NCBI RefSeq assembly: GCF_006716675.1
Contig: NZ_VFPM01000003.1
Coordinates: 970,286 to 1,034,285 of the forward strand
Origin: Humibacillus xanthopallidus
GTDB lineage: Bacteria > Actinomycetota > Actinomycetes > Actinomycetales > Dermatophilaceae
Reading direction: 5' to 3'
DNA: 64,000 bases
Numbering within the stretch: the stretch's first letter is position 1; every line of letters starts with the position of its first letter. The notes beneath the pieces were generated by a model. The model was not told the DNA's origin. It did not search any database and saw only the letters and a list, made by a program, of their open reading frames with translations. Of the stretch, positions 34,175 through 42,395 are shown piece after piece. A program made the position numbers and the translations under genes.

Positions 34175-34660
34175 TCACCGCCGCCGACGGCGGAAGGGAG
34201 CCGCACCGCCGACGTGCTCGAGCACCGAGGCGCGCTCGTCGGGTCGCATGCGTCGGGGCATCGCCGTGCGGAAGTCGTAGAGCGCGAGCTCTGTCTCGGC
34301 GACGGCATAGATCGTGCCGCCCGGTCCGTCGCCCACCCCCTCGGGATCGGTGACGATGTAGGCGACGTCGAAGCCCGCGCCGCCGACGCGCGAGACCCAC
34401 AGCTGGATCTCCACCGGCTCGTGCCGGAAGCCGAGCGGCCGGCGGTACTCGATCTCGTGCCGCGAGACGAGCACGCCCTCCTCAAGCAGCGACCGGTCGG
34501 TCGCTCCCCCGGCGTCGAACCAGTCGCGGAAGGCGATGACGCGCGCATCCTCGAGCAGACGGAGGAACTGCACGTTGTTGATGTGCGCATAGGCGTCCAT
34601 GTCGGACCAGCGCAGGGACACCTGCGCGGCATACGGCGTGCGGTCTGCCGGGTCTGTCAT
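34175..34660 (-). CDS. Hotdog-fold acyl-CoA thioesterase
   Basis: A 161-aa 4HBT-family protein. The active-site block SDMDAYAHINNVQFLRLLEDAR carries the typical Asp, His and Asn. The YRRPLGF strand and a short Arg-rich tail follow. Such enzymes hydrolyse small or medium acyl-CoA esters. The ATG at 34660 has GGAAGGA upstream. It is the first gene of a two-gene operon with the 214-aa protein; a promoter lies in the divergent region with recQ. Confidence 0.88.
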   Translation of the reverse strand: MTDPADRTPYAAQVSLRWSDMDAYAHINNVQFLRLLEDARVIAFRDWFDAGGATDRSLLEEGVLVSRHEIEYRRPLGFRHEPVEIQLWVSRVGGAGFDVAYIVTDPEGVGDGPGGTIYAVAETELALYDFRTAMPRRMRPDERASVLEHVGGAAPFRRRRR

Positions 34661-34755
34661 GGGCCCATCCTTCCAGCCCGTCCACACCCCCGCCGACCGA
34701 GCGCACCGTGTCCACAGGCCGGGGTATGCCGTCCGGCGTCGTCAGCATGGCCACG

Positions 34756-34761
34756 TAGGTT
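34756..34761 (+). promoter_or_regulatory. Predicted -10 box of a leaderless transcript (recQ)
   Basis: TAGGTT ends 6 nt before the ATG at 34768, with no ribosome-binding site between. Confidence 0.5.
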
Positions 34762-34767
34762 GGGTGC

Positions 34768-36897
34768 ATGTCGAGCTCCCCCACCGCCCCCGCCATGGTC
34801 GACCTGCGCGAACGCGCCACCGCGGCGCTGCGGCGCCTCGTGGGCCGCGACGACGTCGACTTCCGCGACGGGCAGCTCGAGGCGATCTCCGCGCTCGTCG
34901 AGGGCCGACGCCGCGTCCTGGTCGTCCAGCGCACCGGCTGGGGCAAGTCGGCCGTCTACTTCGTCGCCACCGCCCTGCGTCGGGCCGAAGGCGCCGGCCC
35001 GACGGTCATCGTCAGCCCGCTGCTCGCCCTCATGCGCGACCAGATCGGCGCGGCCGAGCGCGCTGGCATCCGTGCCGTGACCCTCAACTCCACCAACGCC
35101 GACGAGTGGGGGGCCGTCTCCGGGGCGCTGGCCCGCGGCGAGGTCGACGTGCTGCTCGTCAGCCCCGAGCGGCTCAACAACCCGCGCTTCCGCGACGAGC
35201 AGCTACCGGCGCTCGCCGAGTCGTGCGGCCTCCTCGTCGTCGACGAGGCCCACTGCATCAGCGACTGGGGGCACGACTTCCGGCCCGACTACCGACGCAT
35301 CCGCGACCTGCTGACGACGCTGCCCGACCGCACACCCGTGCTCGCGACGACCGCGACGGCCAACGCCCGGGTCGTCACCGACGTCGTCGAGCAGCTCGGT
35401 GCGGGAGGCCACGACGTGCTCACGCTGCGCGGGCCGCTCGCTCGCGCATCCCTGCGTCTCGGGGTGCTGCCCCTCGCCGCCCCCGAGCAGCGCCTCGCCT
35501 GGCTCATCGCCCACCTCGCCGACCTGCCGGGCTCGGGCATCGTCTACGCCCTGACGGTCGCCGCCGCCGAGGACGTCGCAGTGGCGCTGCGTGAGGCCGG
35601 CCATGCCGTCGCGGCCTACACGGGGCGCACCGAGACCTCCGAGCGGGTGCGGCTCGAGACGGCCCTGCGCGACAACGAGGTCAAGGCGCTCGTCGCCACG
35701 TCCGCGCTCGGCATGGGCTTCGACAAGCCCGACCTCGGCTTCGTGCTCCACCTCGGCGCGCCGAGCTCGCCGGTGGCGTACTACCAGCAGGTTGGCCGAG
35801 CCGGCCGCGCCACCGAGCGCGCCGACGTGCTCCTCATGCCCGGGCCGGAGGACAAGGACATCTGGCGCTACTTCGCCTCCGCGTCGATGCCGCGTCAGGA
35901 CCAGGCCGACGCCGTGCTGCGAGCACTCGCCGAGGCCGCACGCCCACTGTCGACCGTCGCCCTCGAGTCGATCGTCGACGTGCGGCGCACCCGTCTCGAG
36001 CTGCTCCTCAAGGTGCTCGACGTCGACGGGGCCGTGCAGCGGGTTGCGGGAGGGTGGACGGCGACCGGCGCGCCGTGGACCTACGACGCGGAGCGCTACG
36101 ACCGGGTGAGCGAGGCTCGCGAGCGCGAGCAGCAGCTGATGGTCGACTACGAGCGCACCGACGAGTGCCGCATGGCGTTCCTGCAGGAGTGTCTCGACGA
36201 CGACACCGCAGAGCCGTGTGGCCGCTGTGACCGCTGCGTCACGCCGTGGTTCGACACCTCGATCCCCGAAGCGGCGGTGAACACGGCGCGGTCGCGCCTC
36301 GAGCGCCCGGGGGTCGTGCTCGACACGCGCGCGCAGTGGCCCACGGGCATGGACCGTCTCGGGGTGCCGCTCAAGGGCAAGATCGCTCCCGCCATCGCCA
36401 TGGACGAGGGGCGCGCGGTAGCCCGCCTGTCCGACCTCGGGTGGGGCCAGCGGCTGCGCGAGCTGCTCCGGGGACCTGACCGCGCAGTGCCGGCCGAGGT
36501 CGTGCGGGCCTGCGTCGACGTGCTCGCCGGCTGGGGGTGGCAGCAGCGGCCGGCGGCCATCGTGTCGGTGCCCTCCCGCCGGCGCCCCGAGCTGGTCGGC
36601 TCGCTGGCGGCCGGCCTCGGTGAGCTCGGGCGGTTGCCGTACCTCGGGGCGCTCGACCTCGTCGAGGGCGGTCCCGTGGGCGAGCCCGGGGGCAACAGCG
36701 CCTTCCGGCTCGCCAACGTCTGGGGACGGCTCGCGGTGGGCCCCGGCCTCGCCGAGCGACTGCGCGGCATCCCGGGGCCGGTGCTGCTCGTCGACGACGT
36801 CGCCGACTCGCGGTGGACCCTCACCGTGTGTGCGGGGCTGCTGCGCGAAGCGGGAGCGCCGGGGGTCCTGCCCCTCGTCCTCGCCCAGGAGGCCTGA
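34768..36897 (+). CDS. recQ: RecQ-type helicase fused to a C-terminal phosphoribosyltransferase-like domain
   Basis: A 709-aa superfamily 2 helicase. Walker A is QRTGWGKS (residues 54-61), the DEAH box is in LVVDEAHCISDWGHDFR, and the QVGRAGRATER block (motif VI) is present. A zinc-binding cluster follows near residue 480 (Cys-x2-Cys-x2-Cys in EPCGRCDRC). The last ~200 residues are unusual: LLVDDVADSRWT (674-684) is the PRPP-binding-like loop of a ComF/type I phosphoribosyltransferase, preceded by an AFRLANVWG block. The classical HRDC domain is absent. This RecQ-PRTase fusion recurs in actinobacteria; what the PRTase-like part binds is unknown. Confidence 0.88.
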   Translation: MSSSPTAPAMVDLRERATAALRRLVGRDDVDFRDGQLEAISALVEGRRRVLVVQRTGWGKSAVYFVATALRRAEGAGPTVIVSPLLALMRDQIGAAERAGIRAVTLNSTNADEWGAVSGALARGEVDVLLVSPERLNNPRFRDEQLPALAESCGLLVVDEAHCISDWGHDFRPDYRRIRDLLTTLPDRTPVLATTATANARVVTDVVEQLGAGGHDVLTLRGPLARASLRLGVLPLAAPEQRLAWLIAHLADLPGSGIVYALTVAAAEDVAVALREAGHAVAAYTGRTETSERVRLETALRDNEVKALVATSALGMGFDKPDLGFVLHLGAPSSPVAYYQQVGRAGRATERADVLLMPGPEDKDIWRYFASASMPRQDQADAVLRALAEAARPLSTVALESIVDVRRTRLELLLKVLDVDGAVQRVAGGWTATGAPWTYDAERYDRVSEAREREQQLMVDYERTDECRMAFLQECLDDDTAEPCGRCDRCVTPWFDTSIPEAAVNTARSRLERPGVVLDTRAQWPTGMDRLGVPLKGKIAPAIAMDEGRAVARLSDLGWGQRLRELLRGPDRAVPAEVVRACVDVLAGWGWQQRPAAIVSVPSRRRPELVGSLAAGLGELGRLPYLGALDLVEGGPVGEPGGNSAFRLANVWGRLAVGPGLAERLRGIPGPVLLVDDVADSRWTLTVCAGLLREAGAPGVLPLVLAQEA

Positions 36898-36980
36898 CGA
36901 GGAGCAGGAGGACGCCGGTGTCACGACCGGGTCCAGGGGTGATCGGGTGTGGGGAGCCTTCGGCCGGCGGGGGGCCTCGG

Positions 36981-36986
36981 TAAGGT
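36981..36986 (+). promoter_or_regulatory. Predicted -10 box of a leaderless transcript (tesB)
   Basis: TAAGGT ends 6 nt before the GTG at 36993, with no ribosome-binding site between. Confidence 0.5.
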
Positions 36987-36992
36987 CACCTC

Positions 36993-37967
36993 GTGACCGA
37001 CGACTCCCCCGCACTGTCGCCCATCGACGACCTGCTCGACGTGCTCGACCTCAAGGACGTCGGCACCGCGCACATCTCCGTGACCGACGTGGCGGGCCGC
37101 GACGCAGCGGAGTCCATCGGCGCGTCGTCGGCTCGGGTCTTCGAGGGCCGCAGCCAGAAGATGCCGCACGGCCGGGTCTTCGGCGGTCAGGTCCTCGCGC
37201 AGTGCGTGATGGCCGCAGGCTTGACCGTGCGGGGCGCCGGTGGCCTGGGTGACCTCGGTGCCGGCGACACCGCGCGGCCCATCCACTCCCTGCACGGCTA
37301 CTTCATGCGACCCGGTGACGACACCCTGCCCATCCGCTTCGCCGTCGAGGAGATGCGCGACGGCAACTCCTTCTCGACCCGCCGGGTCCACGCCGTGCAG
37401 AAGGGCGCCCCCATCATGTCGATGGTGTGCTCGTTCCAAGAGCGTGCCGGCGGTCTCGACCACCAGGATCCGGCACCGGAGGTGCCCTCCCCTGAGGACG
37501 TGCGATCGCTGGCCGACTCCTTCCGCGGGGTGGACCACCCCGGCGCCCGGCACATCGCCGACTCCCGCCCGATCGAGCTCCGACCGGTCGAAGGCAACCT
37601 CTTCGTCGACGCCGGCCGCGAGCAGGTCGCGAAGAACCACGTCTGGATGCGCGCCGTCGACAGACTGCCCGACGACCCGCTGCTCCATGCGGCCGTGCTC
37701 GCCTATGCCAGCGACTACTCGCTCCTCGAGCCGGTGCTGCGCCGCCACGGCCTCGTGTGGACCGACCGACGCTTGCGGGTGGCGAGCCTCGACCACTCGA
37801 TGTGGTTCCACCGCGACGCGCGCGCCGACGAGTGGCTGCTCTACGCGCAGGAGTCGCCGTCTGCCATCAGCGGGCGCGGCCTCGCCATCGGGCACATGTT
37901 CTCCCGTGAGGGTGTCCTCGTCGCGACGACCGCCCAGGAGGGCATGGTCAGGGTCAAGCAGTCCTGA
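36993..37967 (+). CDS. tesB: Acyl-CoA thioesterase II (TesB family)
   Basis: A 324-aa double-hotdog thioesterase that hydrolyses medium- and long-chain acyl-CoA. Conserved blocks are HGRVFGGQVLAQ, HSLHGYFMRPGD, RDGNSFSTRRV with the active-site Asp/Thr region, and SLDHSMWFHRD near the C-terminus. Length is slightly longer than E. coli TesB because of an acidic N-terminal extension. The GTG is preceded by a TAAGGT box. The gene converges with treZ across an inverted-repeat element. Confidence 0.94.
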   Translation: MTDDSPALSPIDDLLDVLDLKDVGTAHISVTDVAGRDAAESIGASSARVFEGRSQKMPHGRVFGGQVLAQCVMAAGLTVRGAGGLGDLGAGDTARPIHSLHGYFMRPGDDTLPIRFAVEEMRDGNSFSTRRVHAVQKGAPIMSMVCSFQERAGGLDHQDPAPEVPSPEDVRSLADSFRGVDHPGARHIADSRPIELRPVEGNLFVDAGREQVAKNHVWMRAVDRLPDDPLLHAAVLAYASDYSLLEPVLRRHGLVWTDRRLRVASLDHSMWFHRDARADEWLLYAQESPSAISGRGLAIGHMFSREGVLVATTAQEGMVRVKQS

Positions 37968-37990
37968 CGCCCCGCCACACCGCCACACGG

Positions 37991-38110
37991 ACAATCGAAA
38001 GAGCAGTTCGTCGCCTTCCATGGGGCCCGCGCGGGCGCGCACGACGGCGACGAACTGCTCTTTCGATTGTCACGGAGCGCGTACGACGGCGACGAACTGC
38101 TCTCTCGATT
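37991..38110. repeat. Interspersed inverted-repeat element, copy 2 (with an extra arm)
   Basis: Left arm 37991-38015 and right arm 38046-38070 are perfect 25-bp reverse complements. A third, nearly identical copy of the right arm follows at 38088-38110. The core AGAGCAGTTCGTCG is shared with 8544-8619. It sits exactly between the convergent tesB and treZ genes, so either strand forms a long hairpin after the gene ends. Confidence 0.9.
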
Positions 38111-38115
38111 GGGTG

Positions 38116-39972
38116 TCAGAAGGTGCGCAGGACCGCCACGTCGTGGCCGTCGAGACGTACACCGTCGCCCCGCACGATCGGTGCGCGTCCCCACGAGGCG
38201 AGCACGTGCGAGACCTCCGCGGAGAACGGCACGACCTGCGAGCGGCCGGCGAGGTTGACGACCACGTGCACCTTGCCGCGCGACATGACGAGCCAGTGGG
38301 CGTCATCGTCGAATGCCACGGTGGTCTCACGCAGGTCGCCCGAGGCGATGTCGGGCTCGCTGCGCCGCACCCGCGTGAGCGCGATGTAGAAGTGCAGCAT
38401 CTCGGTGTGGCCCGGCGCCATCGGCTGGGACCAGTCGAGCACGCTCGCGTCGCGGGTCGCAGGGTCCTGCGGGTCGGGCACGTCGTCGGCCGCCCAGCCG
38501 TGTGGAGCGAACTCGGCCCGGCGACCTCGGCGCACCGCGTCCGCCAGCTCCGCATCGCCGAAGGACGTGAAGTAGGCGAAGGGCGTGCTGGCCCGCCACT
38601 CCTCCCCCATGAAGATCATCGCCGTGAAGGGCGAGAGGAGGTAGAGGGCGGCGCCGATGGCCTGCTGGCCGGGTGAGACGGAGTCACTGATGCGGTCTCC
38701 GGTCGCCCGGTTGCCCACCTGGTCGTGGGTCTGCAGGTACGCAAGGAACTGGTGGCCCGACTGCGCCTCGGGGTCGACCTTGGCGCCCCACACCTGTCCC
38801 CGGAACGTCGAGACCCGGCCGTCGTGGAGGAAGGCGTCGGTCAGCGTCTTGGCGAGGACCGACAGCGACCCGCCCTCGGGCCACGCCTCGGTGCCGCCGG
38901 CGAAGTCGGCGTAGTAGCCGGCGGTCTCACCGGTGAGGGCGACGTGGAGCGCATGGTGGATGTCGTCGTCCCACTGCGCCGTCATCCCCCGGCCGCCCTC
39001 GGCGGTGGGCGTCACCATCACGGGGTCGTTGAGGTCGGACTCCGCCACGAGATCGAGGGGACGGCCCAACTCAGCTGCGAGAGAGGCGATCTCGTCGGAG
39101 AGCTGCGCGAGCAGGTGCGGCTGCGAGTCGTCACGCAGCGCGTGGACCGCGTCGAGCCGGAGCGCGTCGACGTGGAAGTCGCGCATCCAGCGGACGGCGT
39201 TGTCGATGATCCAGCGGCGCACCTCGTGGCTGCCCTCGCCGTCGAGGTTGACCGCAGCCCCCCAGGGGGTGTGGTGGGCGTCGGTGAAGTAGGGGCCGAA
39301 CTCCGCGAGGTAGTTGCCGGCGGGTCCGAGGTGGTTGTAGACGACGTCGAGCCCGACGCCCAGGCCACGCTCGTGGCAGGCGTCGACGAAGCGCTGGAAC
39401 CCCGCGGGTCCGCCGTAGGCCTGGTGGACGGCATACAGGTGCACACCGTCGTAGCCCCATCCCCACGGGCCGTCGAACGCCGCGATCGGCATGAGGGAGA
39501 CGAGGTCGACGCCCAGCGCCACGAGGTGGTCGAGGTGGGCGATCGCCGCGTCGAAGGTGCCCTCCGGGGTGAAGGTGCCCACGTGCAGCTCGTAGACGAC
39601 CCCGCCGCAGACTCCGCGGCCCTCCCGGGTGCCCCGCCAGGCCCCGTCACCCCAGGCGTATTCCGCCGGGTCGAAGGTGCGACTCGGGCCATGGACCCCA
39701 CGGGGCTGCCACGGGCTGCGCGGGTCCGGTCGTGGGTCGCCGCCGTCGATGCTGAAGGCGTAGTCGATCGTGCGGCCGCCGAGCTCGTCGGGGACGGACC
39801 ACGACCACCAGCCGCCCGCCCCGCGGGTCATCGGCGACCGCGTGACGTCAGCGGTGATCCCACCGTCCGCCCCGACGGACCCTTGCGACGAGTCCGACTC
39901 GTCCGGCGCCCCCGACCACACCACGGCAACCTGTTGCGCCTCCGGCGCCCACACCCCGATCACTGAGCTCAC
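38116..39972 (-). CDS. treZ: Malto-oligosyltrehalose trehalohydrolase
   Basis: A 618-aa GH13 enzyme that releases trehalose from maltooligosyl-trehalose, the second step of the TreY-TreZ pathway. An N-terminal beta domain (SSVIGVWAPEAQQVAVVW) precedes the barrel, where NHLGPAGNYL, FHVDALRLDAVHA (nucleophile Asp), VAESDLND (acid Glu) and LQTHDQVGNR are seen. The GTG overlaps the treY stop, so it is translationally coupled. It is the last gene of treX-treY-treZ and ends at the inverted-repeat element. Confidence 0.95.
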   Translation of the reverse strand: MSSVIGVWAPEAQQVAVVWSGAPDESDSSQGSVGADGGITADVTRSPMTRGAGGWWSWSVPDELGGRTIDYAFSIDGGDPRPDPRSPWQPRGVHGPSRTFDPAEYAWGDGAWRGTREGRGVCGGVVYELHVGTFTPEGTFDAAIAHLDHLVALGVDLVSLMPIAAFDGPWGWGYDGVHLYAVHQAYGGPAGFQRFVDACHERGLGVGLDVVYNHLGPAGNYLAEFGPYFTDAHHTPWGAAVNLDGEGSHEVRRWIIDNAVRWMRDFHVDALRLDAVHALRDDSQPHLLAQLSDEIASLAAELGRPLDLVAESDLNDPVMVTPTAEGGRGMTAQWDDDIHHALHVALTGETAGYYADFAGGTEAWPEGGSLSVLAKTLTDAFLHDGRVSTFRGQVWGAKVDPEAQSGHQFLAYLQTHDQVGNRATGDRISDSVSPGQQAIGAALYLLSPFTAMIFMGEEWRASTPFAYFTSFGDAELADAVRRGRRAEFAPHGWAADDVPDPQDPATRDASVLDWSQPMAPGHTEMLHFYIALTRVRRSEPDIASGDLRETTVAFDDDAHWLVMSRGKVHVVVNLAGRSQVVPFSAEVSHVLASWGRAPIVRGDGVRLDGHDVAVLRTF

Positions 39973-42395
39973 ACCTCGTCCCCTACCCGAACCAAGAGCG
40001 CCACAGGCAGCCCGTCGGGATCGCCGACGAGCGTCGCCAGGCGCACGACCCCGCCCTGGACCGTCCGCTGCGACAGTACGTCGGTCCATGGTCCGTCCGG
40101 CAGCGTCAGCGTGGAGTCGCCGAAGCCCCCGCCGTCGCGCAGGCGAGAGGCGAGCCGGGTCACGACGGTCACGACGTCGATGCCGTCACCCGTGCCGCGA
40201 CCGAAGGCGACGGCATACGGGCTCGTCGGCTCCAGCGGCTGGTAAACGGCCCCGGGGCCGACGAAGCACTCGGACCATTCGCGCCGCGTGCGCAGGGCGG
40301 CGGCCGTGACGAGGAGCTTCTCGTCGTGCAGGTCCACAGGCGCAACGCCCGCGTCGAGCCGCGACAGCCGACGGCGCCGCTCGTCGTAGTCGACGAGGCG
40401 ACGGTTGTCGGGGTCGACGAGCGAGAGGTCGACGAGGTCGGTGCCCTGGTAGACGTCGGGCACGCCCGGCATCGTCAGCTGCACGAGCTTCTGGCCGAGC
40501 ACGGCGGCACGGGTCTCGGGTGCGGTGGACTCGACCCAGGACTCGAGGTGCCTCACGATCTCCGGCGTCGACACGAGACCGGCGACGAAGGACTCGACGG
40601 CCGACTCGTACGCGGTGTTGGGCTCGGTCCAGCGCGTGAAGAGCTTCGACTCACGAATCGCCTTCAGCGCGTAGGCCTGCAGCCGTTCCTCGCTGATCGG
40701 CCACGCACCGACGGCCGTCTGCCACAGGAAGTACTCGGTGAGCACGTCGAGCTCGGCTGAGCGCAGGCCGGCCGCGAGGCGCCGCGCCTCCACGAGCCAC
40801 TCGGCCCACGCGGCAGGTCGCTCGGCGAGGACCGCGAGCCGCGCGCGCACGTCCTCGGCGCGCTTCGTGTCATGCGTCGACAGCGTCGTCATCGTGCGGG
40901 GAGAACGTGCGAGCAGGCCCTGTGCGAAGGCGTGGAAGCTGCTCGCCGACACCCCCACCCGCGTCGGATCACCCCCGACCTCGTTGAGCCCGACGAGGCG
41001 GACGTAGCGGTAGTAGGCGGTGTCCTCGATGGCCTTGGCCATCGCCGGACCGCACGTCTGCTGGAACCGCACGACGAACTCGTCCTGCGCGGCGGCGTCC
41101 ACCGGTGACGCCTGCCCCAGAGCGAGGTCGATGACGGCCTCGACGACCGCGGGCGGCAGGTCGACCCCAGGTCGAGCCCCTCGAGCCACGGTCGACTCGA
41201 GCTCAGCCGCGTCAGCCGGCCGGGCAGGCACCCCGGGGCGGATGTAGACGCGGTAGCGGTCCATGCCGACGAGCATCGCCTCGACGACCTCGCGCGCGGC
41301 GGCCTGCTCGAGGTCGGGCCGGGCCCGCGCGACGAGCCGCATGAGCCGGCTGACCTCGGTCGCGAGCATGACCTCGACGACCCAGCGCTTCGACTCGGTG
41401 ATGATCGCCTCGAGGTCCTGGTGCTCGCCGAGCAGCTCGGCCGAGAGCTCGTCGAGAGGCGATGCGCCGTCGGGGTCGACGAAGAGACCGCCGACCCGCA
41501 GCAGCGCGTCGTAGCCGGTCGTGCCGGCCGTGCGCCAGCTCTCCGGCAGCTGCTCGTCGCCCTCGAGGATCTTCTCGACGACGACCCACGCGCCGCCGGT
41601 CATGTCGGCGAGCCGCTCGAGGTAGCCCTCGGGGTCGGCCAGTCCGTCGGGATGGTCGATGCGCAGGCCGTCGATGGCGCCCGACCGGATGCCGTCGACG
41701 AGCAGCCGGTGGGTCGCGTCGAAGACCTCGGGCTCCTCGACCCGCACCGCGATGAGCGAGGTGACGTCGAAGAACCGCCGGTAGTTGAGCTCGTCGTCGG
41801 CGATCGTCCAGGACGCGAGGCGATAGTGCTGGGCCTCGAGCAGCTCGCGCAGGGGCGCCCCGGTGTCGCTGCCCGCCGCGAGCGGGAAGACGTGGTCGTA
41901 GTAGCGCACGACGGGCGCCCCCTCGTGCTCGCCGACAGTGATCTCGCCGGCATCGAGCACCTCCTCGAGCGGCGCCCCGAGCACCGGCATGAGGATCCGA
42001 CCGCCCTGGGCGTCCCAGTCGATGTCGAACCACGCGGCATACGCCGACCCACGCCCCTCGCGCAGGACCGACCAGAGCGGCCGGTTGAGCGAGAGGGGGG
42101 TCGGGGTCGTCATGTGGTTGGGCACGACGTCGACGACGACACCGAGGCCGGCTTCGTGGGCGGCCGCGACGAGGCGGGCGAAGGCCTCGTCACCACCGAG
42201 TCCCTCGGCCACGGTCGTGTGGTCGATGACGTCGTAGCCGTGCTTCGAGCCGGCCGAGGCCTGCAGGACCGGCGACAGGTAGAGGTGCGAGACCCCCAGC
42301 GTCGCCAGGTGGTCCACCTGGGCCACCGCGTCATCGAGGGTGAAGTCGGGCTCGAGCTGGAGCCGGTGGGTCGAGACGATCGGTCGCCCGGTCAC
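39969..42395 (-). CDS. treY: Maltooligosyl-trehalose synthase
   Basis: An 808-aa GH13 enzyme that converts the reducing-end alpha-1,4 bond of maltodextrin into an alpha-1,1 bond. Signature blocks are STHRLQLEPDFTLDDA at the start, YLSPVLQASAGSKHGYDV, DVVPNHM, GLRIDHPDGLADPEGYL and a C-terminal TMPGVPDVYQGTDL. The GTG at 42395 overlaps the treX stop. Length is typical. The product feeds TreZ, which is encoded directly downstream. Confidence 0.96.
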   Translation of the reverse strand: MTGRPIVSTHRLQLEPDFTLDDAVAQVDHLATLGVSHLYLSPVLQASAGSKHGYDVIDHTTVAEGLGGDEAFARLVAAAHEAGLGVVVDVVPNHMTTPTPLSLNRPLWSVLREGRGSAYAAWFDIDWDAQGGRILMPVLGAPLEEVLDAGEITVGEHEGAPVVRYYDHVFPLAAGSDTGAPLRELLEAQHYRLASWTIADDELNYRRFFDVTSLIAVRVEEPEVFDATHRLLVDGIRSGAIDGLRIDHPDGLADPEGYLERLADMTGGAWVVVEKILEGDEQLPESWRTAGTTGYDALLRVGGLFVDPDGASPLDELSAELLGEHQDLEAIITESKRWVVEVMLATEVSRLMRLVARARPDLEQAAAREVVEAMLVGMDRYRVYIRPGVPARPADAAELESTVARGARPGVDLPPAVVEAVIDLALGQASPVDAAAQDEFVVRFQQTCGPAMAKAIEDTAYYRYVRLVGLNEVGGDPTRVGVSASSFHAFAQGLLARSPRTMTTLSTHDTKRAEDVRARLAVLAERPAAWAEWLVEARRLAAGLRSAELDVLTEYFLWQTAVGAWPISEERLQAYALKAIRESKLFTRWTEPNTAYESAVESFVAGLVSTPEIVRHLESWVESTAPETRAAVLGQKLVQLTMPGVPDVYQGTDLVDLSLVDPDNRRLVDYDERRRRLSRLDAGVAPVDLHDEKLLVTAAALRTRREWSECFVGPGAVYQPLEPTSPYAVAFGRGTGDGIDVVTVVTRLASRLRDGGGFGDSTLTLPDGPWTDVLSQRTVQGGVVRLATLVGDPDGLPVALLVRVGDEV

